A DNA stretch of 64,000 bases from Ricinus communis (lineage: Eukaryota > Streptophyta > Magnoliopsida > Malpighiales > Euphorbiaceae): NCBI RefSeq assembly GCF_019578655.1, contig NC_063263.1:25233001-25297000 (forward strand), in the 5' to 3' direction. Position numbers and translations under genes: made by a program. The notes beneath the pieces are model-generated. The model saw only the letters and a program-made list of their open reading frames with translations, made no database searches and was not told where the DNA came from. Below, in pieces: positions 1 to 11,449 of this stretch. The stretch's first letter is position 1; every line of letters starts with the position of its first letter.

Positions 1-845
1 AAAAAATCCTACCGAAATTTCGACAGCATAATGGCTATAATTTGACTAACAGAAAACTTTAGACTTGACGAAAGACTAAAGCCTCAATCTCCTACATAAA
101 TTAACTAACCCATACATTGCAAACTACTTTATCGTGCATCAATTAACACAAAAAACACTTATTCATAATGGAATGCCATAAGAAACTTTAATTATGAAAA
201 CCCCACACTTATCAATTTCATAATCAACTTCACAGCAATCAAAATAACTAATATAGAGTAAATCTAATTGAGGTCATCTTAAGGCAGTGCAACAACATAA
301 AAATTACCAAAACATACTAGCATATCCTAAATGAAGTATATGCATAAACAAAAACTAAATTAAAAACAAACAAAATCAAAAAGTGGAGATACTTACTTGG
401 AATTGCCTAAAAGATATAGGGAGGATGAGAGAAATAGAAGAAAACCACACCTTGGAGCTTTAGAAAAGAAGTGGCAAAAATTTTTTGGAGGCCTTCTTTA
501 TATAGGTGCGGGGTCAGCATGGGCAAGTGCATGGCCGTGCTGATAATCACGGCCTGGACTCAGCCCGTGCTGAGCCCTTGTGCTTTGATTTTCACCAGCT
601 TGGCATGGGCGGGAGCACGGCCGTGCCCATCAGCACGCCTTAGTATTGCCCCCCGTGATGCCTTCAGAAGCCGTGCCAAAATGGCCGAAATTCACCAAGT
701 CTTCATGTGTCTCTCAAAACTGGCTTGACTCAGGCCGTGCTGATGGGCACGGCCTGGTGTTGCAGCCCGTGGTGGCCACGAAAACTGTGGTGAAGGGGAG
801 GTTTTCGAACTTTCCTTTGCCATCTCGGGTTGCCGAGCTTCCTAC
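1..845 (-). mobile_element. LTR fragment of an Athila-like family (J), cut by the window edge
   Basis: The stretch has no believable gene. Read on the minus strand it resembles the U3-R part of an LTR: a cluster of degenerate CACGGCCGTG motifs (about 505-780), then a TATA-like CTATATAAAG (497-506), then an AT-rich leader running off the window. It abuts the 3' internal tail of H1 near 845. The other LTR end is not in view, so it could be H1's own 3' LTR with an unusual U3 or a separate insertion. The two short plus-strand ORFs here lie across the motif cluster and are chance frames. Confidence 0.5.
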
Positions 846-1133
846 CTTGATGTGTGCTTTAACACTCTAAGATATGTTGGTCCTCCAAATTGCATATGAG
901 CGTCAAGTAGGTTAACTTCTGTAAAACTCAAGAATAACACATTCCAAGCAACATCTAATCTAGTAAAAAGATTGAATAAACTAAAATCATCTTAAAATAA
1001 AATAAACTAAAGTTAAACTAAGATATCAAACTAGAGAAGTAAATAAATAATAAAAGACGTCCAAAGAAAAACTCAAAAAGCATAAATAGATTCGGGAATG
1101 CCTCTTGAAGGCGCTTCTTTTTGTTTGAGTCGT

Positions 1134-2057
1134 CTAGCTAGACTCTGCAGCAGCATTCCTGCATCGCGGGCAAATTGAGATGGTGGGCTCAATGTAAGCT
1201 GGGGCTCGAGGCATATAAGCGCAAATAGAAGGTCCGATGTGTGTGGTGGATGACCAAGGAGGTGCTCTCCGCATCGAGTCGGGATGCCCATTCATCCACT
1301 CCGAATTCTGGCTAAATAACTTATCAAAAACAAACTTGCAAATACCCTTCTCGGGTCTATCATAGCACAAAGAATCAAATTGATACAAGTTGTTTTCTTC
1401 AGGTAAATAACACATATCATCAAGGAAAGAAACATGTATAGCATCATCCATTTGTACACCCTGTGGTTGTTTATTACATGCAGGACCAATTCCATCAATA
1501 CTACAAATGGCATGAACATGGTCGGTGGAAGAACTATCAAATGGGGTTAAACTAAAGGTAACACAGTCATCCCTTACATTAAGTTCTAACTTTCCCTTAA
1601 ATACGTATATTTTAGCTCTAGCTGTGGCAAGGAAAGGTCTCCCCAAAATCAATGGTAAACCATGCTCATTACCCATATCCATAACCACAAAGTCCACAGG
1701 AAATGTGAACTTATCTACCTTAACTAGCACATTCTCCACAATTCCTCTAGGAAGCTTAACAGAACGGTCAGCTAATTGAATGCACTTCCTAGTGGATTTT
1801 GCCTCCCCCAAACCTAGCTTATTGAACAAACTAGTGGGCATGACATTTATGCTAGCCCCCAAATCAGCTAATGCATAATCAATACACAAATTACTTAAAG
1901 TGCAAGGAATAGTGAAACTCCCTGGATCATGTCGTTTCTCTGGCAACTTGCTCTGAAACACCGCTGAACACTCCTTGTTAAGCTGAACATAAGCTACCTC
2001 CTCCAACTTCCTTTTTCTGCTAAGTATGTCCTTTAAGAACTTGGCATACTTCGGCAT
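1134..2057 (-). CDS. Retroviral-type aspartic protease part of a gag-pro polyprotein (H1)
   Basis: The open frame has 307 codons and was probably once joined to the gag frame upstream, since a stop falls just before its first Met. The active-site motif D-L-G-A-S is at about residues 65-69, followed by a hydrophobic flap region and the I-L-G-R-P motif typical of pepsin-like proteases of Ty3-gypsy elements. Its role would be cleavage of the element's own polyprotein inside the virus-like particle. After the protease fold come about 150 residues without a recognised domain, then a stop. An autonomous Athila element would continue into reverse transcriptase here. This is the best preserved protease of its family in the window, and no frameshift is seen inside it. 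Confidence 0.85.
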   Translation of the reverse strand: MPKYAKFLKDILSRKRKLEEVAYVQLNKECSAVFQSKLPEKRHDPGSFTIPCTLSNLCIDYALADLGASINVMPTSLFNKLGLGEAKSTRKCIQLADRSVKLPRGIVENVLVKVDKFTFPVDFVVMDMGNEHGLPLILGRPFLATARAKIYVFKGKLELNVRDDCVTFSLTPFDSSSTDHVHAICSIDGIGPACNKQPQGVQMDDAIHVSFLDDMCYLPEENNLYQFDSLCYDRPEKGICKFVFDKLFSQNSEWMNGHPDSMRRAPPWSSTTHIGPSICAYMPRAPAYIEPTISICPRCRNAAAESS

Positions 2058-2249
2058 CTACTCTAATGCATCAATAAAGGGTAAGTTAATATGCAGTTGT
2101 CTAAAAATATCTAAAAACTTACTGAACTGCTCTTGCACCTCTGCTTGTTTTCCTCTAGTAGGATATGGAATCTTAGGTTGATATTCCCTGACTGGAATTG
2201 ATTTCACCTTTTGTCCCTTAGGTTTCCTAACCTTGCTGCTCGCCTCAAC

Positions 2250-3358
2250 CTAAACATCAATAGTGGAGTCGTCAAAAACATGCTTAGAAGGAGCTAAAAC
2301 TAACTTATCTGAACGCAAAGTGATGGTGTTCACGTGCTCCCTCGGGTTAGACTCAGTGGTGCTAGGGAGCGCTCCTTGTTGCCTCTCAGACAACGTCTTA
2401 GAGATTTGGCCAATATGGGTCTCCAAGTTCTGAATCGAGGCCTGCTGGTTCCTAAGTGTACTATCAGTTTGCTGGAACTTTATCTCCGTAGACATTACAA
2501 ACTTCATCATAAGCTCCTCTAAATTTGACTTCTTTTCTGGTGGAGGAGGAGCTTGTGCAGGCTTAGCTGGCTGTTGCTGCGGCTGCTATGAAGTCTCTGA
2601 AAACCAGGTGGACCCTGAGCATTATTCTTCCTCCAACTGAAGTTAGGATGATTGCGCCACCCAGGGTTGTATGTGTTGCTGTAAGGATCATTCTGCTGCC
2701 TTAGGGCATTCCTCATATAGTCAACCTACTCAACATCAAAAGACACAGCAGAAACAGATGGAAAAGTAGAGGAAGATGAAGCAAACATACCTCCCGCAGT
2801 ACAGTTCGCACTGTAGTGCGGGCCACCACAAAACTCGCAGCCAACGTTTGCTGCATGAACCGGCATTTAGAGTTGGTTAATTTTCTTGGTCATAAGCTCC
2901 ACCTGAGCTGCCAAGGCTGCTGTAGAATCTATTTGGTTAACCACTTCTTGTCTTCCTGGTTGGCTCCTAGAGGATTGCCACTGATAATTTTTCATGGCCA
3001 TTTCCTCTATCAAATTTTGAGCCTGCTCGGGCGTCTTACTGTTTAGCGCCCTAGATGCTACAGCATCAACCATCTGCATCATCGTAAGGTTCAATCCGTT
3101 GTAGAAGGTTTGAACCTGCATCCACACTGGCAATCTGTGATATGGGCAGCATCTCAAAAGGTCCTTAAATCTCTCCCATGCATCGTACATGTTTTCATTA
3201 TCAAACTGCACAAAAGAAGATTTGTCATTTCTAAGTTGAACCTGAACTGTAACTCCGTCCTCCTCCTCAACTACCTGCAAACGTCGTCTCAATAATCTGA
3301 GAGAGCGCTTCGGGTCAGATAAGGGTTCTATGAGATCAGGGTTAGAGCTCCTGGTCAT
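2250..3358 (-). pseudogene. gag of H1, internally deleted and frameshifted
   Basis: The first frame (3358-2867) opens with the MTRSSN start shared by this family. It then jumps from the acidic N-terminal region straight to the LRNDKSSFVQF region, so the central retrotransposon-gag block with the family's RLFPFSLRDRAKRWL motif is missing compared with H2. A stop interrupts the frame before the zinc-knuckle region, and a frameshift separates 2716-2519 from 2510-2250. The C-terminal part keeps the [18 protein letters not shown] coiled-coil-like region. The intact protein would form the particle shell and bind RNA. This copy cannot. Confidence 0.8.
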
Positions 3359-3492
3359 AAACTACTTGAAACCGACAACCAAACAACCACCAATCAACTA
3401 TAACAATAAAATAAAGATTACAGAATAAATAAATAAATAGATAATGACTAAATTAACACAAAAATAATTCAATCTAGTTCACCGTTACTTAT

Positions 3493-3510
3493 TCCTCGGC
3501 AACGGTGCCA
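3493..3510 (-). other. Primer-binding site of H1 (tRNA-Asp type, mutated)
   Basis: The minus strand reads TGGCACCGTTGCCGAGGA, two changes from TGGCGCCGTTGCCGGGGA, the complement of the plant tRNA-Asp 3' end as I recall it. It lies 6 bases inside the LTR edge at 3517. Confidence 0.8.
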
Positions 3511-3516
3511 AAAACT

Positions 3517-3936
3517 TGTTGGGCTACTTATGCAACCTACACCTAAGGCAGTGAACCTACCGATGCGGCCTAGCACTAGTGCGTATCAAGGTCGTATCCC
3601 TAGAGATCGGGTGAACCTAGAGTTACTATTGTTCACTATGTTATCTAGTCTAAAATAGAGTGTGATAAGTCTAAATTAATTAACTGATGATTATGAATGC
3701 AAATAAAGGAATAAATAGCAACTGACAATTGAAAGACAATCACAACAAAAGAAGCAAACCCAAAGGGGACCTAAGTGATGGAATTCTAAGGTTGATTTTA
3801 TAAATTACCAATCTTGCTACCTGTGCCTAAATCTTGAGTCAAATTCGGCTCCTCTCTCGAGCTCACCAAGTTCCTAAACCTACACTAACCTAATGGAATC
3901 TCTTCCTATCAGATTATTACAAATTAGCATTAACCA
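3517..3936 (-). mobile_element. Truncated 5' LTR of H1 (U5 end only)
   Basis: The segment matches the first 420 bases of the H2 LTR at 17436, including the CTCGAGAGAG element. It stops after the AGCATTAA stretch, where a C-type LTR starts. The upstream two thirds of the LTR, including the promoter, are missing. Confidence 0.8.
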
Positions 3937-5389
3937 TGATGATGTTTGCTATTGCGTTTGCTACAATATAAGGCAGTATACCTATTGATGCAGTCTAGCA
4001 CTAATGGCGAGTATCAAGGTCGTATTCCTCGGGAAAGTGAAAGCCCAGAGCTACTCCTCTGTTCTTTGTTATATTAACCTAAAATGAATGATGAATAATT
4101 TCTAAACTAACTAATAGCTACAAGCTAAGTTCTAAGGGAGATGCAGGAGTAAATGGATAAATGAAATAACCCAGACAAGAAAGCAAACTCAAAGGGAACC
4201 TAAACTAGTTGGCAATCAAATAAAAGATAAAGGATTGGTGACTCTAATTATGCTACCCGTGGATGAATTCTTAACTGAATTTGGTTTCTCTCTCGAGATA
4301 ATCGAAATCCTAAACTTAATAACCTAAAGTTGGAATCTCTTCCTAACGATTGATTTTTAAATTAGCATTAAGCTTTAATCCGCCTCTATTAACCTTTGTT
4401 AATTCTTAATCCGGCTAGTTAATTATCCTTATCTCTAAGTGATTATTAACCAGTTCTTGCTATTCAAAATTCCAATTTCCAAATGGACTTCTCAATCACA
4501 TAAACCAATCTAAACACCACAATTCACAATGTCTCATGAATAATGCAATATCTTATTAATACTGAAAGCAAGAAGAATACAAAACCAACTCAAACAATCC
4601 AACAATAAAATATTAAGCCAACATAGTAAAGAAATCCCAATGGATTTAATCAATCTAGCTAAACATGTTCATTATCAAAACCTACAAGAATTCAATTACA
4701 ACAAAGAGTAAAGGTAGAGAAACCCGATTACACCCTTGGATAAGAGTAAACAGCCCCAATTCCTCTTGCTCAATCTTGAATCGATCCTTGTTCCTCTTGT
4801 TCAAATTGAAATCAATCAACGAACCTCACCCAATCTTCAATCTTTAAAGGGAATCCAATTGAAACCTTGGTCCAAGTCTCCTCTTTCCTTGGTTTCAGCT
4901 TAGAAAACCCTTAGGGAGAGAAAAATTAGGGTTTGGGACGTTCTCCCCGCCGTCTTTTTTTTTTCTCTCTTTCTTCTTTTAATTAATTCCTCTTGTCGCT
5001 GCGAACATGGCCGTGTTGATGGGCGTGTTTGAAACACGGGCTGGTGTTGATGGGCGTGTTTGGAACACGACCCCGTGCTAATGCCCGTGTTAGTCTCTAT
5101 GGTCGTGCTCCCTAACGCCTCTTCTTCTTTGATGTCGAATGCACCCAACACGGCCAGTGTTAAAACCAACACGACCATGTTCAGATTAGGGATGCATGAA
5201 CTCGACTTGTTTCGACAACTTTGACGTCTAATTCTGCTCCAATTATTCCCTTTATCACTCTTTGACTTCTTTTGGACCTAAAGCACACAAACAAACGCAT
5301 AGGGTGAGTGTTGGGACCAATTCACATCCAAATATACATAAAATCAACCTTAAAAACCCTATTTTGATGTGTGTATTCTACGCACATCA
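3937..5389 (-). mobile_element. C-type 3' LTR of element B
   Basis: On the minus strand it begins TGATGTGCG at 5389 and is homologous over its length to the LTRs of element C. It includes a CACGGCCGTG-like cluster (about 5000-5180) and the hairpin with a CTCGAGAGAG loop. The U5 end near 3937 has drifted. Its U3 differs completely from that of the partner LTR at 13009-14480, while R-U5 is similar. Confidence 0.8.
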
Positions 5390-5604
5390 ATCGGTAGCCC
5401 TGCGAAATGATTCCACTCGAGCTTCTAAAGATGCACGGGTATCCCAATTTTTAGCACTCTCTTGGTTCCTGATCCCATTTTCCAACGTGTCATACAAAGA
5501 GTTTAGCATTGAACCCCCTTATCATCCACTACCTGAATTATAACCTCAACTAAATAAATATGTACAAACAAAACATAAATAAATTAAAAAAATGGCTAAA
5601 TTAA
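5390..5604 (-). pseudogene. gag-like fragment of element B
   Basis: The reverse complement matches the start of the coding region of element C (35100-35270), including the stretch encoding WDTRASLEARVES. It runs directly into the LTR at 5389, so everything downstream, including the 3' untranslated tail and polypurine tract, is gone. No function can remain. Confidence 0.75.
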
Positions 5605-6530
5605 TGATAAGCATCATACTACACATGTTTTCATGCCCGATTGTTTACATTTTTATGCATGATTATCCCGTTTTATGCTAGAATCACTGTCTTTTGTTTC
5701 CTTTCTCGTTTCGTGTCATTTCGAAGGACACCATCAATAATCGAGGGAAATCACGTGTGATTACGGACCAAAATCCATCAAATTGGGTGAGAACTAGCAC
5801 CCCGAGGGTTGAGCACGACTGGACTCCTACCGGCATGAATTACCAAGAGGCTATCCCCAATTGTGCCATTTCAAAGACGACTTCCGTAGGCCACCACGGC
5901 CTCCAAGACGGTCTGTGGTGGCTCAAAGACCGGCTTGGGCACGGCTTGGAAGGAGTCGGCTGATAGACTCCACAGATTCAAGATCGCCTTGACCCTACTG
6001 CGTTGAATCATCACACCGACTCGCCATGCTGAATCAACTCTTAATAATAACTTTTAATAATTTACTCGCCAGATTAAGAATTAATAACTCTTAATAGTTT
6101 TAAATCATACTTAATGCTAATCTGTAGTAATCCGATAGGAAGAGATTCCATTAGGTTAGTGCAGGTTTAGGAATTCGGTAAGCTCGAGAGAGGAACCGGG
6201 ATTCAATTCAGGATTTAGGCACGGGTAAGCAAGATCGGCAATCCATAAAATCCATCTTTAGAATTCCATCACTTAGGCTCCCTTTTAGGTTTGTTTCTCT
6301 CTTTGCAATTGTCTTTTGATTGTTCGTTGTCCTTCATTTACTTAATTGCACTCATAACCATTAGCTGGTATGTTAGAACTTTCACACCCTATTTCAGACT
6401 AGATAACATAGCAAGCAGTAGTAACTCTAGGTTCACCCGATCTCCAGGGATACGACCTTGATACTCACTAGTGCTAGGCTGCATCGGTAGGTTCACTGCC
6501 TTAGGTGTAGGTTGCATAAAGAGCCCATCA
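5605..6530 (+). mobile_element. 5' LTR of A, promoter-deleted
   Basis: It begins TGATAAGC and ends in CA, next to the primer site. Compared with the 3' LTR it lacks about 560 bases, from the TATATAGG box through most of R. The gap (after 6039) is bridged by about 21 bases (6040-6060) resembling nearby TTAATAA-rich sequence. Transcription from this LTR is therefore unlikely. Confidence 0.9.
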
Positions 6531-6537
6531 AGTTTTT

Positions 6538-6555
6538 TGGCGCCGTTGCCGGGGA
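6538..6555 (+). other. Primer-binding site of A (tRNA-Asp)
   Basis: TGGCGCCGTTGCCGGGGA is a perfect complement to the 3' end of plant tRNA-Asp as I recall it, and lies 7 bases after the LTR end. This primer is the one reported for the Athila lineage. Confidence 0.9.
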
Positions 6556-6702
6556 ACACAGTAACGGTGAACTAGAGTGAATTATTTTTGTGTTAATTTA
6601 GTCATTATTTATTTACTAATTTATTATTTATTTATTTATTATTTATTATTATATTGTTTTTGTTGATTGGTGGTTGTGTGGACTTTCGGTTTCAGGTAGT
6701 TT

Positions 6703-8400
6703 ATGATCAGGAGCTCAAACTCGAATCTTATAGAGCCTCTATCTGATCCAGAACGATCCCTCAAACTCTTAAGGAAGAGGTTGCAATTAGAAGAGGAGGA
6801 GATTGAGGTTGAGGTACCTGTGGATAGACTAGACACGATGGAAAACCATGACCCCCAGGCCAATGACGATCAGAGGACGATGTATGAGTTTGCTCGACCA
6901 TCTTTAGATGGGACGAAAACGAGTATAGTCAGACCTGCTGTAGCAGCCAATAATTTTGAGACAAAGGCCAATGTTATCCAGATGATCCAGGAAAGCGTGC
7001 AATTTGGAGGATTGCCCAGCGAGGATCCCAATGCACATATCTCTAACTTTTTCGAGATTTGTGACACATTCAAGATAAATGGAACAACTGATGATGCCAT
7101 TCGGCTGAGATTGTTTCCATTTTCCTTGAGGGACAGAGCAAAGAGATGGCTGCAATCTCTTCTTTTGTGCAGTTTGATGATGAAAGCCTGTACGATGCAT
7201 AGGAGAGATTTAAAGATCTTTTGAGATGCTGCCCACATCACGGATTGCCAGTGTGGATGCAGGTTCAGACCTTCTACAGCGGGTTGAACCTTGCAACGAG
7301 GCGATGGTGGATGCCGCAGGGGCGCTAAATAGTAAGACGCCCGAGCGGTGCTCGAACTGATAGAGGAAATGGCCATGAACAACTATCGTTGGCAATCCTC
7401 TAGAGCCGACCAGGAAGACAGGGAATGGTCAACCAAGTGGACTCTACAAAGAACCTTGGCGAGCTCAAGTGGAGCTTCTAGCCAAGAAGATCGACCAACC
7501 TGCGATGCCGGTTCATGCGTGAACGCTATCGTGAGTTTTGTGGTGGCCCTCATTACAGTCGCGAATCACATCATGGGGAGGTATGTTTGTTTCATCCTCT
7601 ACTACTTTTCCATCTAATTCCGCTATGTCTTCTGATGTTGAACAGGTTGATTATATGGGGAATGCCCCAAGGCAACAGAACGATCCTTACAGCAATACAT
7701 ACAACCCTGGGTGGCGCAATCATCCCAACTTCAGTTGGAGGAACAATAACGCTCTGTGGTCCACTGGTTTTCGGAGACTTCATCGGCCCGCAAAGAATAT
7801 TCAAATTGGCTCGCACAACCTCCTCCTCTACCAGAAAAGAAGTCAAATTTAGAGGAGCTTATGATGAAGTTTGTGATGTCTATGGAGATGAGGTTCCAGC
7901 AAACTGATAGTGTGAAGCGATACTCCAGGTTCTTACAAAAAAAGCAAAAGATAAGCGTTTTTTTTAATACCCCCCCTATTAGTTAATAATCCTATAATAA
8001 TCCTAGTAATCGGATCTATATACTTATATAGAGAGGAAATGAAATATTTCAATGATTTTTCATCGAATGACTATTCATCTATTTATTTAAATGTAAATAG
8101 CAAGAAGAAAGAAAGTTCTATGGAAAACGGCGGTTCAATTCGATCTTATCCAATGTGGAATTAGGATACAGGTGTAGGCTAAGTCAATCGATAGATAGTT
8201 TCAGTCCTCTTGAAAATACCAGTGTAAGCGAAGACCCGATTCTAAATGATAGTGCACTTAGGAACCAGCAGGCCTCGATTCAGAACTTGGAGACCTAAAT
8301 TGGCCAAATCTCTAAGATGTTGTCTGAAATGCAGCAAGGAGCGCTCCTGAGCACCACTGAGTCTAACCCGAGGGAGCACGTGAACGCCATCACTTTGCGC
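6703..8400 (+). pseudogene. gag of A, interrupted by a deletion, frameshifts and plastid DNA
   Basis: The first frame (6703-7224) is a good gag N-terminus: acidic region, then the block with GGLPSEDPNAHISNFFEICD and the RLFPFSLRDRAKRWLQSL motif of the retrotransposon gag family. At about 7160 roughly 125 bases are missing relative to H2, joining the helix after AKRWLQSL out of frame to the SSFVQFDDES region. From 7260 to 7530 several small indels scramble the frame. The zinc-knuckle region is degraded, and at 7905-8254 a plastid fragment splits the C-terminal coiled-coil region. The remaining C-terminal part runs to about 8400 with a stop at the LRS site. Confidence 0.85.
7905..8254 (+). other. 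accD: Nuclear plastid DNA insert carrying the accD 5' region
   Basis: Sister elements D and H2 read straight through this site. In A, 342 extra bases lie between two copies of TGATAGTG (7905-7912 and 8247-8254). The right part has an ATG at 8120 and then a frame encoding [13 protein letters not shown], the conserved N-terminal stretch of the plastid acetyl-CoA carboxylase beta subunit; upstream is an AT-rich leader like the rbcL-accD spacer. The accD frame is broken just after the ATG (one base missing in the AAAATGG stretch) and has a stop soon after, so it is a relic. The origin of 7912-8000 is less sure than that of 8000-8250. Confidence 0.87.
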
Positions 8401-8652
8401 TCGTAAGTTAGTTCGGCCTCCTTCTAAGCCTGTTTTGATGACGCCACTATTGATGTGCAGGTTAAGGCAAGCAGTAAGGTTAGGGAACCTGAGGGACAAA
8501 AGGTGAAATCAATTCCAGTCAAGGAATATCAACCTAAGATTCCTTATCCTGCTAGAGCTAAACAAGCAGAGGCGAAAGAGCAGTTCAGTAAGTTTTTAGA
8601 TATTTTTAGACAACTGCATATTAACTTGCCTTTTATTGATGCATTGGAGTAG

Positions 8653-9574
8653 ATGCCAAGTATGCTAAGTTCTTAAAGGACATACTTAGCGGAAAAGGAA
8701 GTTGGAGGAGGTCGCCTATGTTCGGCCTTAATAAGGAGTGCTCAGCGGTGTTTCAAAGCAAGTTGCCAGAGAAACGTCACGATCCAGGGAGTTTCACTAT
8801 TCCCTGCACTTTAGGTAATTTATGTGTTGATGATGCATTAGCTGATTTGGGGGCTAGCATAAATGTCATGCCCACTAGTTTGTTCAATAAGCTAGGTTTG
8901 GGGGAGGCAAAATCCACTAGGATGTGCATTCAATTAGGCCGACTGCCTGTTAAGCTTCCTAGGGAATTGTGGAAAATGTACTAGTTAAGGTAGATAAGTT
9001 CATATTCCCTGTGGACTTTGTGGTTTTGGATATGGACAATGAGCATGGTGTACCATTAATTTTGGGGAGACCTTTGCTTGCCACAGCTAGAGCTAAAATA
9101 GACGTATTTGAGGGGAAGTTAGAACTTAATGTAGGGGACGACTGTGTCACTTTTAGTTTACCCTCATTTGATAGTTCTTCCACCGACCATGTTCATGCCA
9201 TTTGTTGTATTGATGGAATTGATCTTGCATGTAATACACAACCACAAGATGTACAAATGGATGATGCTATACATGTTTCTTCCCCTACTAGTATGTGTTA
9301 TTCATCTGAAAAAAATAACTTGTATCAATATGAGACTTTGTGCTGTGATAGACCCAAGAAGGGTAGTTGCAAGTTTGTTTTTGATAGGTCACTTAGCCGG
9401 AATTCAGAGTGGATGAATGGACATCCCAAATCGGTCCAGAGAGCACCTCCTTGGTCATCTACTGCACACATCGGACCTTTTCATTGCGCTTATATGCCTC
9501 GAGCCCTAACTTACATTGAGCCTACCTTCTTAATTTGCCCGCGATGCAGGAATGCTGATCCAGAGTCCAGCTAG
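8653..9574 (+). pseudogene. Aspartic protease region of A, frameshifted
   Basis: The sequence is colinear with the H1 protease frame. The active site D-L-G-A-S lies in the 8718-8984 frame and the LILGRP motif in the 8969-9574 frame. The two frames overlap through a one-base shift near 8940-8975, so the protease fold is split. An in-frame stop also separates it from gag at about 8650. The C-terminal ~150 residues up to the TAG at 9572 match H1 and D and have no known domain. Confidence 0.82.
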
Positions 9575-9598
9575 ACGACTTGAACAAAAAGAAGCGCC

Positions 9599-9617
9599 TT
9601 CGGGAGGCATTCCCGAA
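9599..9617 (+). promoter_or_regulatory. Conserved hairpin just after the gag-pro stop (A)
   Basis: TTCGGGA (9599-9605) pairs with TCCCGAA (9611-9617) around a GGCAT loop, 25 bases after the stop codon. The equivalent element in C has a different stem sequence that still pairs, so structure rather than sequence seems conserved. Its function is unknown. Confidence 0.6.
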
Positions 9618-9619
9618 TC

Positions 9620-11449
9620 TATTTTTGCTTTCTGAATTTTTGGACATTTTTTATTTTATTTTATGTAGTCATTTGCAGTTAGATATTTCAGTCTGTTTTT
9701 AGTAAGTTTGATTTTGAGGAGATGCTATCTTATTGAACCTTTTACTAAATGTTGCTTGGAATGTGTTTATTCTTGAATTTTACAGGAGTTAGCCTACTTG
9801 ATGCTCGTACATAATTTTGAGGACTAACATATTTTGAAGTGTTAAAGTACACATCAAGGGCGATTCAGTAGACTTTCTAGTTTTTATCTCTTTTGTCGTC
9901 TTGTTTTTCTCTTAGTTTTCTAATTTCTTTTATGGACTCCCATAATTAGCTTCATTTTACGTGATTTTATTCCTTTTATTTTGGAGTGCCTACCTTGTTC
10001 ACACCGAGGATGTTGTTTTTCACAAGTGTGGGTAGGTACCGTAGATTTGTGCAGTACCAATTTTATCTTTGCTGTTTTTATCTTGTTTTAATATCCCTTA
10101 TTGATTGAGTCCATTCATTATTACTGTCCTTATCTTGAGTTTTGTTTTAATCGAGTAGTTAATGATTTTCTCCTTTGAATGGATTCCCTTATAGCTTTTA
10201 TCGAACCTTGTTGGAAGAAGGCAATGAACGAATCTCTTAATTACAATCCAAAGGTAAAACTGGTATTTTTCCTTAAATTCTTCCATTTTACTTTATCTTA
10301 GATATAGAACAACGTTAATATTGTTACTTATTATTGTGATTGACTGTTTAAACTTTGGTTTGAGAATTCATGCAATTTTAACCCACTCAAATGGTGAGAT
10401 TTTGAGCCAATTGGTGCATCACCTTATGCTCCCTTTTCTTTCATTAGTGAGCATTGTACAGAATCTCTGTTTCTAGAACTTGCTTTACGATATCTTTTGA
10501 GATTACATGAATTGTCAATAATCGTGAGATGATTTGGGCACTTAGGATTTACACAATTTGGCCAAAAAGCCTAACCCTGTTTTTCCCTTAGTGAACCAAT
10601 TTTGAGCCTTAGCCCTTCCTTTCGTGATAATAATAACAGTGACACTCATTTTATCACTTCTATTCATTTGACCATTCTTTCTACCATTGTTGCTGGAAAT
10701 TATGTAAGTTTATGCTGCATTTTATTTTGGATCAATCTGCAATCATATATTTCACTAAGTTGCTAGATTTTTCATAGATGCTCCCTTCAATTAAAAAAAA
10801 ATAAATTTGATATTCAGTCTTATTGTATGTGTCAATAACCAACAACCCCTACATAAGCTGTTGTAATATATATACATAGTATATATATATTCAATAAAAA
10901 AAAAACAAAAAGAGTATTAATTTAGTTCATTTTGAGCATCATCTTATTTTTAGAGCAACTTAGTGTTCATTTTGGTACAACACTTGATCCTTCGTTACTT
11001 TCTTGCATTACTTGCTTAACTTCCAGCAACTTGTAGCCTACTTTCCATATTTATACGTACCCTACCTTAACCCCATTACAACCTGGCTCAAGACCCTTTG
11101 ATCATGATTATTGATTATTTCGTAGTAGTGGAGATTGGATCTATAAGCAAGTCTATGGTAAGCACTTTTTCTGTATTTTTGCATTGAGAGCTTTGCGATC
11201 TTCTTTCACCTATATACACTTGTGTGTTTTGAGTGACATCTTGTGAGGCATGGTTCTCAATTTCTCAATTTAGATGGTTTATCATTTTAACTTTAGCAAC
11301 TTTATTAAGTTTGTTCTCTCTCTTAAGGATTTAGTGATTTGGGGATTTTGGAAAAAATCATTATGGAGTTTTGAAATTTGTTTTAAGCTAACCCCCTGCA
11401 ATGCATTTGATTGAGTTATTTGGTATCTGTTTGAGGAGTGAGTTGTTGA
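9620..11449 (+). other. Long non-coding 3' tail of A
   Basis: No coding potential is seen. The stretch is AT-rich, is shared nearly base for base with D (44170-45869), and includes an AAGTGTGGGT motif at 10024-10033 with a weak upstream hairpin, similar to the terminal polypurine signal. In an autonomous element pol would normally lie upstream of such a tail. Confidence 0.7.

Larger units (their letters stand above)
846..3936 (-). mobile_element. Element H1: Athila-like gag-protease retrotransposon, 3' end and most of the 5' LTR lost
   Basis: Minus-strand order is partial 5' LTR (3936-3517), tRNA-Asp-type primer site, gag, protease and a short 3' tail that matches the tails of elements A and D. 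There is no reverse transcriptase or integrase between the protease stop and the tail. The 5' LTR is cut at 3936 where the C-type LTR of element B begins. The tail diverges near 845, before any polypurine tract. It is an inactive remnant of the same family as A, D and H2. Confidence 0.8.

Noticed and set aside
5262..5543. 93-codon plus frame as a host gene
   Set aside because: It spans the boundary between the C-type LTR and the gag fragment of element B, both on the minus strand.
6538..6555. Match to tRNA-Asp sequence
   Set aside because: Only an 18-base complement to the tRNA 3' end; it is a primer-binding site, not a tRNA gene.
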